DNA of 64,000 nt from Pseudomonas simiae (lineage in GTDB: Bacteria > Pseudomonadota > Gammaproteobacteria > Pseudomonadales > Pseudomonadaceae). The stretch is from positions 1 through 64,000 of the forward strand of contig NZ_FOKB01000010.1 in assembly GCF_900111895.1 (NCBI RefSeq). The letters run 5' to 3'. Below, one piece after another: positions 49,746 through 59,067 of the stretch (position 1 is its first letter; every line of letters starts with the position of its first letter). Both the position numbers and the translations under genes were made by a program. The notes beneath the pieces are model-generated. The model did no database searches. It was not told the origin of the DNA and was given only the letters and a program-made list of their open reading frames with translations.

Positions 49746-52700
49746 TCAAACCGCTTGCAACGCCGACTGGCCGCTCAACGCCAGGTCCAGCAACTCACGG
49801 TTGGCCACCGCGTACATGGCGTAGTCCGTACCCACAGCGGCACGAATCTCAACCATCATCGCCACCCAACGATCGGCCATGTCCTTGTGCTGCTCAAGCC
49901 ACAGGGCCACGCGGGCTTCCATGTCTTGCGGCGCATCGGCCATTTGCAGGACGGAGATAGTGATCGCGCGCTGCTGCCAGTCCACGTCGTCGCGGAAGGC
50001 CTCGCGGGCCTGGGCTTGCCAGTTGTTGGCCACCGGCAGATCACTGATCTGCTGCAGGTACCATGGCAGGTCCAGGGCGCTGCCGACGGCGAAGTAGGCC
50101 TTGGCCACTTCGGCGGCATCATGCCCGGTCACGTCAGCCGCTTCGATGATTGGCAGCAAGGTGTACAGGTGCGTTGTACCGGCAACCATACGCGCCAACA
50201 ACTCCGGCACACCGGCTTCGGTGTATTTGCCGTAGCGGTTCTGCCAGCCTTCACGGGTCGGGCCTTCCAGCAGTTCGTCGAGCTTGAGGCCCAACGCCGC
50301 CAGGTGCGGACCGAAATGCGCGGTGTCGCGGCCAGCGTCCTGCTCGTTGCGACGACTGCGCAGGAACCAGCGCGTAGCGCGGCGGCCCAGGCGCATCAGC
50401 TCATCCATCAGCTCCAGTTGCACATCAGCGGAAACCTGGTGGTCCAGGGCTTCGATCTGGCGGAACCAGTGCGGGAGGTGGAAGATGTCACGCACGATCA
50501 CATAGGCGCCGGCCACGTTCGCCGGGCTCATGCCGGTGGACTCTTTGAGCCGCTGAACGAAGGTGATGCCCATGTGGTTGACCAGGTCGTTGGCGATCTG
50601 GGTGCTGACGATCTCACGCTTCAGACGGTGGCGACGCATGGCCTCGGAGAACTTGGCGACCAGGCTCGGAGGGAACGCGGTTTCCATGTCACGGGTCAGG
50701 TACTCGTCATCCGGCACCAGGGACTTGAGCAGCGCTTCCTTGAGGTCGATCTTGCTGTACGAGATCAGCACCGACAGTTCCGGACGGGTCAGGCCCTTGC
50801 CAGTCGCGGCGCGCTCGGTGAGCTGCTCCTCGGTCGGCAGGTACTCGATGGCACGGTCCAGCTTGCCACGGCCTTCCAAGTCGCTCATCAGGCGTTTGTA
50901 CTCGGCGGCACGCTCATAGGCACGGCGCGCAGCCAGGGACAGGGCCTGGGTCTGCTTGTAGTTGTTGCCCAACACCAGGTTGCCGACTTCGTCCGTCATG
51001 CTCGCCAGCAACTGGTTGCGTTGCTTGTCGGTCATGTCACCTGCCTGCACCACTTCGTTGAGCAGGATCTTGATGTTCACTTCGTGGTCGGAGCAGTCCA
51101 CGCCACCGGCGTTGTCAATGAAGTCGGTGTTGGAACCGCCGCCATTGAGGCCGAATTCCACACGACCCAGTTGGGTCATGCCGAGGTTACCGCCCTCGCC
51201 CACGACCTTGCAGCGCAACTCGTTGCCGTTGACGCGCAGCGCGTCGTTGGCCTTGTCGCCTACATCGGCATGGCTTTCGGTGCTGGCCTTGACGTAGGTC
51301 CCGATACCGCCGTTCCACAACAGGTCCACCGGCGCCTTGAGCAAGGCGTTCAGCAGTTCGGTCGGGGTCAGCTTGTCGGCGGAAATGTCGAAGCGTTCTT
51401 TCATCTGTGGCGAGATGGCAATGCTCTTCGCGCTGCGCGAGAAGATACCGCCGCCTTCGGACATGATGCTGGTGTCGTAGTCGGTCCAGGCCGAACGCGG
51501 CAGCTCGAACATGCGCTGACGCTCGACGAAGCTGGTGGCCGGGTTCGGGTTTGGATCGATGAAGATATGCAGGTGGTTGAACGCCGCGACCAGTTGCAGC
51601 TTGTCGGACATCAACAGGCCGTTACCGAATACGTCACCGGCCATGTCACCGACGCCGACCACGGTGATGCTGTCTTCCTGCACATTGATGCCGCGCTCAC
51701 GGAAGTGACGCTGCACGCCAACCCACGCGCCTTTGGCGGTGATGCCCATTTTCTTGTGGTCGTAACCGGCGGAACCACCGGACGCGAACGCGTCACCCAG
51801 CCAGAAGCCGTAGTCGATGGCGATACCGTTGGCGATGTCGGAGAAGGTCGCGGTGCCCTTGTCCGCTGCGACGACCAGGTACGGGTCATCGTCGTCATGG
51901 CGCACGACGTTGGCCGGCGGCACCAGGGCGCCATCCTTCAGGTTGTCGGTGATGTCCAACAGGCCCGAAATGAAGATGCGGTAGCAGGCGATGCCCTCGC
52001 CCGCGATCTCGTCGCGGCTGCCGCCCAATGGCAGGCGACGCGGCAGGAAGCCGCCCTTCGCACCCACTGGCACGATGACCGAGTTCTTCACTTGCTGGGC
52101 TTTTACCAGGCCGAGCACTTCGGTCCGGAAGTCTTCTTCACGGTCGGACCAGCGCAGGCCGCCGCGAGCGACGTTGCCGAAACGCAGATGCACGCCTTCC
52201 ACGCGTGGCGAGTACACGAAGATTTCAAACTTCGGCACGGGCTTCGGCAGTTCAGGAATGGCGCGTGGGTCGAACTTGAAGCTGAAGTACGACTTGTTCT
52301 GGCCGTTGGCGTCAGTCTGGTAGAAGTTGGTGCGCAGCGTGGCCTTGATCAGGTCCAGGTAGCGACGCAGGATGCGGTCTTCGTTGAGCACCTGAACATC
52401 GTCCAGGGCGCTGAGAATCGCTTGTTCCAGGCGTTGCTGCTTATCTTCCAGGTCGTCGGCGGTCAGCTTGCGCGCCAGGTAGAAGCGGGTCTTGAACAAC
52501 CGGGTCAACTCGCGGGCGATGTCGGTGTGGTTGTTCAGGGTGCTGGCGATGTAACCCAGGTCGAAGCCCAGGCGGATCTGCTTCAGGTAACGGGCATAGG
52601 CACGCAGCAGCGCCACATCGCGCCAAGGCAGGCCCGCGGTCAGTACCAGGCGGTTGAACGCATCGTTCTCGGCGTCGCCATGCACGATGTGCACGAACGC

Positions 52701-54614
52701 ATCCTGCAGGGTGTCGTTCAGTTGCTGGATGTCCAGGTTCACGCCTTCGGCGGCGATGAACGCGAAGTCATGGATCCAGAACTCACGGCCATTGGCATGG
52801 CGTAGACGGTACGGGAACTCGCCCAGCACGCGCAGGCCGAGGTTTTCCAGGATCGGCAACACGTCGGACAGCGCCAGCGGGGTGTCGGCGTGGTAGAGCT
52901 TGCAATGCAGCTCGCGCTGGCCGGAAACCTGGCCCAGCGGCTGGTAGAAGCTCATCACCAGCGGGTTGGCTTCGGTCAGGCTCAGCAGGTGCTGCATGTC
53001 GACCACGGCGGAATGCGCGGCGAAACGCTCGCGGTAGCCGGCCGGGAAGCCTTTCGGGAAGTCAGCCAGCACGTTGGTGCCGTGGGCTTCGCCGAAGCTT
53101 TCGACGACAAGGCTGGAGTAGTCGTCCTGCCAGCTGCGGCAGGCCTGCACCACTTCTTTTTCCAGTTGCAGCGGGTCGATGTCCAGACGGTTCTTCGGGT
53201 CAACCCGCAGAATCAGCTGCACACGGGCCAGCACGGATTCGGAGAAGAAGGTCCAGAATTCGCAGTCCGAGGCCTTCAGGCGATCCATCAGCACTTGCTG
53301 GATCTTCTGGCGCACTTCGGTGGAATAGATGTCGCGCGGCACGTAGGCCAGGCAGTAGCAGAAACGACCGTACGGGTCCTTGCGCAGGAACACGCGGATC
53401 TTGTTGCGTTCCTGGATCTGCACGATGGACATCACAGTGCTGAACAATTCGTCGACCGGGGTCTGGAACAGGTCGTCGCGTGGCAGCACTTCAACGACTT
53501 GAGCCAGCTCCTTGCCCAGGTGAGCCTTGGGCTGGAAGCCGGAGCGGCGTTCGATTTCCGCGACCTTGCGACGGATGTACGGAATAACCCGCACGCTTTC
53601 GCCATACACCGAGGAGGTGTACAGGCCCATGAAGCGGTGTTCCTTGATCACTTTGCCGTCGGCGCTGATCTCACGGATCGACACGTAGTCCGGGTACGCC
53701 GGACGGTGTACACGGCTCGGGTGCGCGGCCTTGGCGAACGACAGCACGGTCGGCTCACGCAGGTAGGCCACGGCGTAGTCTTCGATGCGCAGGTCGTCGG
53801 CGGTGAGGCCGGCGCGCAGCAGCTTGGTCAGGCCGAGGAAGGAATCGGCGTCATATTCGATATGACCGCCATCCGCCTCGTCACGTACCACGAATTCTTC
53901 ATAGCCGAGGAAGGTAAAGTGGTTGCCCACCAGCCATTCCAGGAAGTTCTTGATCTCGGCTTTTTCTTCGCCGTCGATGCTGAACTGGCTGGCGTCGATA
54001 CCGGCCAGCAGGTCCTGGACCTTGGCTTTCATCGGCTCGAAATCGGCCACGGCCACGCGCACTTCGCCCAGCACCTGCTCAAGCTCTTTGCTCAGCACGT
54101 TCAGTTCGGCGGCGTTGGCGCAGCGGTCGATTTCCAGGTACATCAGCGATTCTTGCTGGATGCCTTCGCCCTGGGTGCCTTTAGGCAGGATTTCCAGCAA
54201 CTCGCCCTTGGCGCCACGGCGTACGCTGAGCACGGTGGTCTGCAAGGTGTGGATGCTGTAGCCGCGGCGGTTCAGCTCGGTACGGACCGAGTCCACCAGG
54301 AATGGCAGGTCATGGTGCAGCACTTCAACCGCGGTATGGGTCGACTGCCAGCCATGACGTTCGTAATCGGGGTTGTAGACCCGCACTTGCGGTTGGGTAT
54401 GGTCAAAGCGCTCAAGCAGGCGCCACGCAGAGAGGGTGCAACCGGCCAGGTCGGAAAGGCGACGCTGGGTCAGTTCGTCCAGGGAAATGATGCCGAAGAA
54501 TTGTTCAGCAAACAGCGCCACTTGTGGCAGTGCCTGTTCACTGATGTGCTGCGCCAGTGCCGCTTGCAGTTGATGCTGGAAGTCGGCCTTGCTGGCTGCG
54601 GTGAAGAACGCCAT
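49746..54614 (-). CDS. gdhB: NAD-specific glutamate dehydrogenase, large (180-kDa) class
   Basis: A 1622-residue NAD-glutamate dehydrogenase, the size expected for the L_180 class first described in Streptomyces and P. aeruginosa. It deaminates glutamate to 2-oxoglutarate. An N-terminal ACT-like regulatory region (LPFLVDSVRTELNRRGYSIH) precedes the catalytic core: RGGLRWSDREEDFRTEVLGL, NSVIVPVGAKGGF (catalytic-type Lys) and a Rossmann region with SITVVGVGDMAGDVFGNGLL. The activity in P. aeruginosa is induced by arginine and allosterically controlled. The position beside the MoxR locus matches PA3068 from memory. Confidence 0.96.
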   Translation of the reverse strand: MAFFTAASKADFQHQLQAALAQHISEQALPQVALFAEQFFGIISLDELTQRRLSDLAGCTLSAWRLLERFDHTQPQVRVYNPDYERHGWQSTHTAVEVLHHDLPFLVDSVRTELNRRGYSIHTLQTTVLSVRRGAKGELLEILPKGTQGEGIQQESLMYLEIDRCANAAELNVLSKELEQVLGEVRVAVADFEPMKAKVQDLLAGIDASQFSIDGEEKAEIKNFLEWLVGNHFTFLGYEEFVVRDEADGGHIEYDADSFLGLTKLLRAGLTADDLRIEDYAVAYLREPTVLSFAKAAHPSRVHRPAYPDYVSIREISADGKVIKEHRFMGLYTSSVYGESVRVIPYIRRKVAEIERRSGFQPKAHLGKELAQVVEVLPRDDLFQTPVDELFSTVMSIVQIQERNKIRVFLRKDPYGRFCYCLAYVPRDIYSTEVRQKIQQVLMDRLKASDCEFWTFFSESVLARVQLILRVDPKNRLDIDPLQLEKEVVQACRSWQDDYSSLVVESFGEAHGTNVLADFPKGFPAGYRERFAAHSAVVDMQHLLSLTEANPLVMSFYQPLGQVSGQRELHCKLYHADTPLALSDVLPILENLGLRVLGEFPYRLRHANGREFWIHDFAFIAAEGVNLDIQQLNDTLQDAFVHIVHGDAENDAFNRLVLTAGLPWRDVALLRAYARYLKQIRLGFDLGYIASTLNNHTDIARELTRLFKTRFYLARKLTADDLEDKQQRLEQAILSALDDVQVLNEDRILRRYLDLIKATLRTNFYQTDANGQNKSYFSFKFDPRAIPELPKPVPKFEIFVYSPRVEGVHLRFGNVARGGLRWSDREEDFRTEVLGLVKAQQVKNSVIVPVGAKGGFLPRRLPLGGSRDEIAGEGIACYRIFISGLLDITDNLKDGALVPPANVVRHDDDDPYLVVAADKGTATFSDIANGIAIDYGFWLGDAFASGGSAGYDHKKMGITAKGAWVGVQRHFRERGINVQEDSITVVGVGDMAGDVFGNGLLMSDKLQLVAAFNHLHIFIDPNPNPATSFVERQRMFELPRSAWTDYDTSIMSEGGGIFSRSAKSIAISPQMKERFDISADKLTPTELLNALLKAPVDLLWNGGIGTYVKASTESHADVGDKANDALRVNGNELRCKVVGEGGNLGMTQLGRVEFGLNGGGSNTDFIDNAGGVDCSDHEVNIKILLNEVVQAGDMTDKQRNQLLASMTDEVGNLVLGNNYKQTQALSLAARRAYERAAEYKRLMSDLEGRGKLDRAIEYLPTEEQLTERAATGKGLTRPELSVLISYSKIDLKEALLKSLVPDDEYLTRDMETAFPPSLVAKFSEAMRRHRLKREIVSTQIANDLVNHMGITFVQRLKESTGMSPANVAGAYVIVRDIFHLPHWFRQIEALDHQVSADVQLELMDELMRLGRRATRWFLRSRRNEQDAGRDTAHFGPHLAALGLKLDELLEGPTREGWQNRYGKYTEAGVPELLARMVAGTTHLYTLLPIIEAADVTGHDAAEVAKAYFAVGSALDLPWYLQQISDLPVANNWQAQAREAFRDDVDWQQRAITISVLQMADAPQDMEARVALWLEQHKDMADRWVAMMVEIRAAVGTDYAMYAVANRELLDLALSGQSALQAV

Positions 54615-55097
54615 CTGTGGTACTCCGCTTGGGCTTGTTATTGATGGAAGCGTCGCGTGTTATCCCCTTGCGGGGAGACCGTCAGCGCTGTTCGCAGGTT
54701 AACCATAGCGAATTCAGCGTGACAGGTGAGTGAAGCTGGACAAGACAGTCAGGTCACATACAACTTCCATTGGACATGCGCCTTGCCAGGCGACGGTACG
54801 ACGGGCAGGTCAGACTCCCGGCACAGGGCACATCCGTTGCGCAGCTTAACGAGTGTGGGAAGCCAGCTGCTTGCGACGCTGCGACATATTCGGTCATCGG
54901 TAAGCAGGCGTAGGGTTGCGACTTGGGCAACCCGCAACATCCGGCAAAAAAACCGGCTATTTCAAGGCGTGCGAGTACCAGAAATGACTGATATTGCCCG
55001 TCAGGTCATGCACTGGGTCTGACACAGGATGCAGCACAAAATTCGCCGCAATGGCACAATTGCCCCTATTACGCCCTACCCCCTACCAGGATTCCCC
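54615..55097. other. 483-base intergenic region with no supported gene
   Basis: This lies between divergent gdhB (-) and the small gene at 55098. It contains a short hairpin CCCCTTGCGGGG (54664-54675) near gdhB. An open frame at 54726-55022 has no protein-like composition or ribosome binding site. Both promoters must be here, but I cannot place them. Confidence 0.5.
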
Positions 55098-55451
55098 ATG
55101 CTGCAGCTGAAAACCGACGCCCTGATGGTCACCCCGTGCGATGACGAAGAGGACAACATGGCGATGCTCTGCTGTCACGGCAAGAACGGCGAAATGTTCA
55201 TGCTGACCCGCTACCCGGATGAAGACGAAGTGGAGCTGACCTGGGACTACGAGCCATCGACCCTGGATGGGCTGAAGATCACGCTGAGTGACACCACGCT
55301 ACGGGTCGAGCTGGCGGCGGGTGACGCCGATGCACTGGGCGGCAAGGATCACCTTGAGATCACCCACGCCACAGCCGCGTCGGATCTGGCCGAAGTCGAA
55401 GAAACCCTGCAAAACATCCTCAAAGGCACTGGCACCTACGCCCGCGCGTGA
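55098..55451 (+). CDS. Conserved hypothetical protein (PA3069-like by position)
   Basis: A 117-residue acidic protein starting MLQLKTDALMVTPCDDEEDN, with a Met/Cys-rich stretch MAMLCCHGKNGEMFMLTRYP and a beta-rich remainder. No function known. Its place between gdhB and moxR matches a small gene in P. aeruginosa from memory. CCAGGA at 55086-55091 acts as the ribosome binding site for ATG 55098. The frame remains open to 55029, without a better start. Confidence 0.75.
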   Translation: MLQLKTDALMVTPCDDEEDNMAMLCCHGKNGEMFMLTRYPDEDEVELTWDYEPSTLDGLKITLSDTTLRVELAAGDADALGGKDHLEITHATAASDLAEVEETLQNILKGTGTYARA

Positions 55452-55597
55452 TGCCTCCCACACAAAAATCCTACAAGTTTTGCCAAAAATACCCGTTACG
55501 CCGTTAGTCGCCACCCCCCTCGATGCATTAAAGTAAGCCTCCCAAGCCCGGCGTTTTTGCTCGACCGCCGGGCTCATCTCTCCAGGAACCGTCATCG

Positions 55598-56557
55598 ATG
55601 GAACATCGTGAAGCGCTGCTTGCGCTGCGAACCTTTCTTTCTACGCAGATTCTCGGCCAGGAAAAACTCATCGATCGCCTGTTGATCGCGTTGCTCGCCG
55701 ACGGCCATATGCTGGTGGAAGGCGCGCCGGGCCTGGCCAAGACCAAGGCCATCAAAGAGTTGGCGGAAGGCATCGAAGCGCAGTTCCATCGAATCCAGTT
55801 CACCCCCGACCTGTTGCCCGCCGACATCACCGGCACCGAGATCTATCGTCCGGAAACCGGCAGCTTCGTGTTCCAGCAAGGGCCGATCTTCCACAACCTG
55901 GTGCTGGCGGACGAAATCAACCGCGCGCCGGCCAAGGTGCAGTCGGCCCTGCTGGAGGCCATGGCCGAGCGCCAGGTCAGCGTCGGGCGCAGCACGTATG
56001 ACTTGTCGCCGCTGTTCCTGGTGATGGCCACGCAAAACCCCATCGAGCAGGAAGGCACCTACCCGTTGCCCGAGGCCCAACTCGACCGCTTCTTGATGCA
56101 TGTGAAAATCGGCTTCCCGGACGCCGCCGTCGAGCGACGTATCCTGCAACAGGCCCGCGGCGAAGCCCTCAACGGCGAAACCAAGCCTGAGCGCCGTGTC
56201 AGCCAGCAGGCGATCTTCGCCGCGCGCAAGGAAATCCTCGGCCTGTACATGGCTGATGCCGTAGAGGAATACCTGGTGCAACTGGTGATGGCCACCCGCA
56301 CCCCCGCCAAGTTCGACCTGGAAATGGCCGAATGGATTGCCTACGGCGCCAGCCCCCGCGGCTCCATCGCCCTCGACCGTTGTGCCCGCGCCCATGCCTG
56401 GCTGGCCGGTCGCGACTTCGTCAGCCCGGAAGATATCCAGGCGGTGCTGTTCGACGTGTTGCGCCATCGCATCATCCTGTCGTTCGAAGCGGAAGCCGCC
56501 GGCATTGACCAGGACCGTGTGGTGCAGCGCATTCTCGACGTCGTTGCCGTCGCTTGA
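55598..56557 (+). CDS. MoxR-type AAA+ ATPase
   Basis: A 319-residue MoxR ATPase. Walker A is LVEGAPGLAKTKAIKEL, Walker B NLVLADEINRAPAKVQSALL, sensor 1 FLVMATQNPIEQEGTYPLPE and sensor 2 in YGASPRGSIALDRCA. MoxR ATPases act as chaperones that mature or insert metal centres and other complexes together with VWA partners. It heads a tightly packed operon (DUF58, DUF4381, VWA, VWA-TPR, BatD). Confidence 0.93.
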   Translation: MEHREALLALRTFLSTQILGQEKLIDRLLIALLADGHMLVEGAPGLAKTKAIKELAEGIEAQFHRIQFTPDLLPADITGTEIYRPETGSFVFQQGPIFHNLVLADEINRAPAKVQSALLEAMAERQVSVGRSTYDLSPLFLVMATQNPIEQEGTYPLPEAQLDRFLMHVKIGFPDAAVERRILQQARGEALNGETKPERRVSQQAIFAARKEILGLYMADAVEEYLVQLVMATRTPAKFDLEMAEWIAYGASPRGSIALDRCARAHAWLAGRDFVSPEDIQAVLFDVLRHRIILSFEAEAAGIDQDRVVQRILDVVAVA

Positions 56558-56562
56558 AACCC

Positions 56563-57495
56563 ATGAACGCAAGCGATGGGGTCCGCGTCACGCTCAGCGA
56601 GTTGATCGAGATGCGCCATCGCGTGCGCGAAGTGCAGTTGTTTTCCACGCCAAGCCAGCGCAGCCCGCTGATCGGCCTGCATCACTCCAAGCTGCGCGGG
56701 CGTGGTGTGGACTTCGACCAGGTGCGCGTGTACCAGGCCGGGGACGACGTGCGCACCATCGACTGGCGTGTGACGGCGCGCACCCAAGAGCCGCACACCA
56801 AGTTGTTCCATGAAGAACGCGAGCGACCGATCTTCATCATGGTGGAACAAAGCTGCCGGCTGTTTTTCGGCTCCGGGCAGATGTTCAAGTCGGTGCTGGC
56901 CGCACAGGCCGCCAGTCTGATTGGCTGGGCCGCACTGGGGCATAACGACCGTGTGGGCGGCCTGGTGTTCGGCGACAACGAGCACTACGAAATCAAGCCG
57001 CGCCGCAGCAAGCAAAGCCTGCTGCAATTGCTCAACCGCCTGGTGCGCGTCAACCAGAGCCTGAGCACCGAAAGCCGCCCCGAAGCCGATGCCCTCGGCA
57101 TGGCCTTGCGCCGTGGCCGCGAAGTGTTGCGCCCCGGTAGCCTGGTGATTGTGATCTGCGATGAACGCGCGCTGACCGAAGGCGCCGAGCAACAACTCAG
57201 CCTATTGTCGCGGCATTGCGACCTGCTGCTGTTGCCGATCTCCGACCCACTCGACCACGCCCTGCCCGCTGCTGGGCTGCTGCGCTTCGCGGAGCGCGGT
57301 GCCCAACTGGAACTGGATACGCTGAATTTCGATCTGCGCCAGGCCTACAAGGCCCAGGCCGAAGCCCGCATCGCGCGCTGGGAGCTGCTCGCCCAGAAAC
57401 TGCGTGTGCTGCTGATGCCCCTGAGCACCCAGAGCGAAATGGTCGAGCAACTGCGCGAATACCTCAACCCGCAACGCCCGGTTAAAAAACAATGA
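56563..57495 (+). CDS. DUF58 domain-containing protein
   Basis: A 310-residue cytosolic DUF58 protein. The signature LRGRGVDFDQVRVYQAGDDV followed by RTIDWRVTARTQEPHTKLFH is the family hallmark. A von Willebrand-like fold follows but with EQSCRL in place of the canonical DxSxS, so the MIDAS site is incomplete. It usually partners the MoxR ATPase. ATG 56563 lies five bases after the moxR stop. A TTG at 56554 is also in frame. Confidence 0.88.
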   Translation: MNASDGVRVTLSELIEMRHRVREVQLFSTPSQRSPLIGLHHSKLRGRGVDFDQVRVYQAGDDVRTIDWRVTARTQEPHTKLFHEERERPIFIMVEQSCRLFFGSGQMFKSVLAAQAASLIGWAALGHNDRVGGLVFGDNEHYEIKPRRSKQSLLQLLNRLVRVNQSLSTESRPEADALGMALRRGREVLRPGSLVIVICDERALTEGAEQQLSLLSRHCDLLLLPISDPLDHALPAAGLLRFAERGAQLELDTLNFDLRQAYKAQAEARIARWELLAQKLRVLLMPLSTQSEMVEQLREYLNPQRPVKKQ

Positions 57496-57986
57496 GCAGC
57501 CTTGACCAACTGCAGCCGTTGATCGCCCCGCCCGCCGTCGGCTTCTGGCCGCCCGCGCCGGGTTGGTGGCTGTTGCTGCTGGTGCTTCCGCTGCTCGGCT
57601 GGGGCCTGTGGTCACTGCGCCGCTTTCTGCCGGCCCGCCGCCCCATCGCCCGCGCCGAACAGCCGCTGGACCCGCTGCGCATCGCCGCCCTGGCAGAGCT
57701 TGCGCTAATGCCCAAGCCTTACGATGGCGCGCCCGCCGGCGCCTGGCTGCAACAGCTCAACGGTCTGCTCAAACGGCTGTGTCGCAACGATTATCCCTAT
57801 AGCCAGAGCCACACCCTCAACGGCCGCAAATGGCTGGCGTTCCTCGATAACCGCTGCCCCGCCGCCGGCCTCACACGCTGGATGGTATTGGTAGAGGGCG
57901 CCTACAAACCCGAATGCAAACTAGACGACAAGGCTATCGCCGGCCTGACCCAAGCCGTCGACACCTGGATTCGCAAACATGTTTGA
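57492..57986 (+). CDS. DUF4381 membrane protein
   Basis: A 164-residue protein with PPAVGFWPPAPGWWLLLLVL, then one membrane segment (about residues 25-43) and a cytosolic helical domain (NGLLKRLCRNDYPYSQSHTL). This is the DUF4381 family, found in MoxR/Bat operons. Function unknown; it probably anchors the complex. It overlaps the preceding gene by four bases and the following gene by eight. Confidence 0.88.
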   Translation: MSSLDQLQPLIAPPAVGFWPPAPGWWLLLLVLPLLGWGLWSLRRFLPARRPIARAEQPLDPLRIAALAELALMPKPYDGAPAGAWLQQLNGLLKRLCRNDYPYSQSHTLNGRKWLAFLDNRCPAAGLTRWMVLVEGAYKPECKLDDKAIAGLTQAVDTWIRKHV

Positions 57987-59067
57987 GTTCGCCTGGCCGT
58001 GGATCTTCGCCCTGTTGCCCTTGCCGTGGTTGATGCGCCTGGTGCTGCCGGCCGCCGACAGCGGTGAGCCCGCCTTGAAAGTCAGCTACCTCAGCGACCT
58101 CGAAGGCCTGGCCCGTCGTCGCGCCCGCATCAACTTGCCCGGTTGGCGCCAACAAGCACCGTTCGTGGTGCTGTGGTTGCTGCTGCTGACCGCCGCCGCA
58201 CGCCCGGAATGGCTCGGCGAACCGCTGCCGATCGCCGCCAGTGGCCGCGACCTGCTGGTGGCGGTGGACGTGTCCGGCTCCATGGACTTCCCCGATATGC
58301 ATTGGCAGGGCGAAGACGTGAGTCGCTTGAGCCTGGTCAAGCACCTGCTCGGCGATTTTCTTGAGGGCCGCGAAGGTGATCGGGTTGGCCTGATCCTGTT
58401 CGGCAGCCAAGCCTACCTGCAAGCTCCACTGACCTTTGACCGCCGCACCGTGCGCACCTGGCTGGATGAAGCGCGCATCGGCATTGCCGGCAAGAACACC
58501 GCGATTGGCGACGCCATCGGCCTGGCCCTGAAACGCCTGCGCCAGCGCCCGGCGCAGAGCCGCGTGCTGATCCTGGTCACTGACGGCGCCAACAACGCCG
58601 GGCAGATCGACCCGCTGACTGCCGCGCGCCTCGCCGCTGAAGAAGGGGTAAAAATCTATCCGATCGGCATCGGCGCCGACCCGGAACAAACCGGCTCCCT
58701 GGGCATCCTCGGCGTCAACCCGAGCCTGGACCTCGACGAGCCGGCGCTCAAGGCCATCGCCGACGTCACCAGCGGCCAATACTTCCGCGCCCGTGACGGT
58801 GAGCAATTGCAAGCGATCAAGGAGACCCTCGACAAACTGGAACCGGTCGAACAGCAACCGACGCAGGCACGCCCGGCCCTGGCGCTGTACAGCGCACCGC
58901 TGGCCCTGGCGCTGGTGCTGAGCATGCTGCTGGTGATTCAAGAACGCTGGCCGAACAACGCCCTGCAACGGTTGTTCAACAAATTGTCGAGCAAGGGGAT
59001 TTTCCTGCAACAACACCCGGAATGGCGCCAACGCCTCAAACGCCTGCGTTTGCGGAGGCGTCGATGA
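57979..59067 (+). CDS. VWA domain protein (BatA-like)
   Basis: A 362-residue protein with two N-terminal hydrophobic segments (about 5-20 and 55-72), a von Willebrand A domain and a C-terminal membrane segment (about 305-320). The metal-ion-dependent adhesion site is intact: DVSGSMDF (DxSxS), the Thr of AGKNTAIGDA and the Asp of ILVTDGANNAG. In Bat systems such proteins bind partners at the periplasmic face. It overlaps the next gene by ATGA. Confidence 0.9.
   Translation: MFEFAWPWIFALLPLPWLMRLVLPAADSGEPALKVSYLSDLEGLARRRARINLPGWRQQAPFVVLWLLLLTAAARPEWLGEPLPIAASGRDLLVAVDVSGSMDFPDMHWQGEDVSRLSLVKHLLGDFLEGREGDRVGLILFGSQAYLQAPLTFDRRTVRTWLDEARIGIAGKNTAIGDAIGLALKRLRQRPAQSRVLILVTDGANNAGQIDPLTAARLAAEEGVKIYPIGIGADPEQTGSLGILGVNPSLDLDEPALKAIADVTSGQYFRARDGEQLQAIKETLDKLEPVEQQPTQARPALALYSAPLALALVLSMLLVIQERWPNNALQRLFNKLSSKGIFLQQHPEWRQRLKRLRLRRRR

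Noticed and set aside
49755..52805. 1016-codon open frame antisense to gdhB, and another at 52890-54644
   Set aside because: Same shadow effect within a well-supported gene; no ribosome binding site or recognisable domain.
54726..55022. 98-codon frame in the gdhB spacer
   Set aside because: No Shine-Dalgarno sequence, no domain, and unbalanced composition; considered chance.
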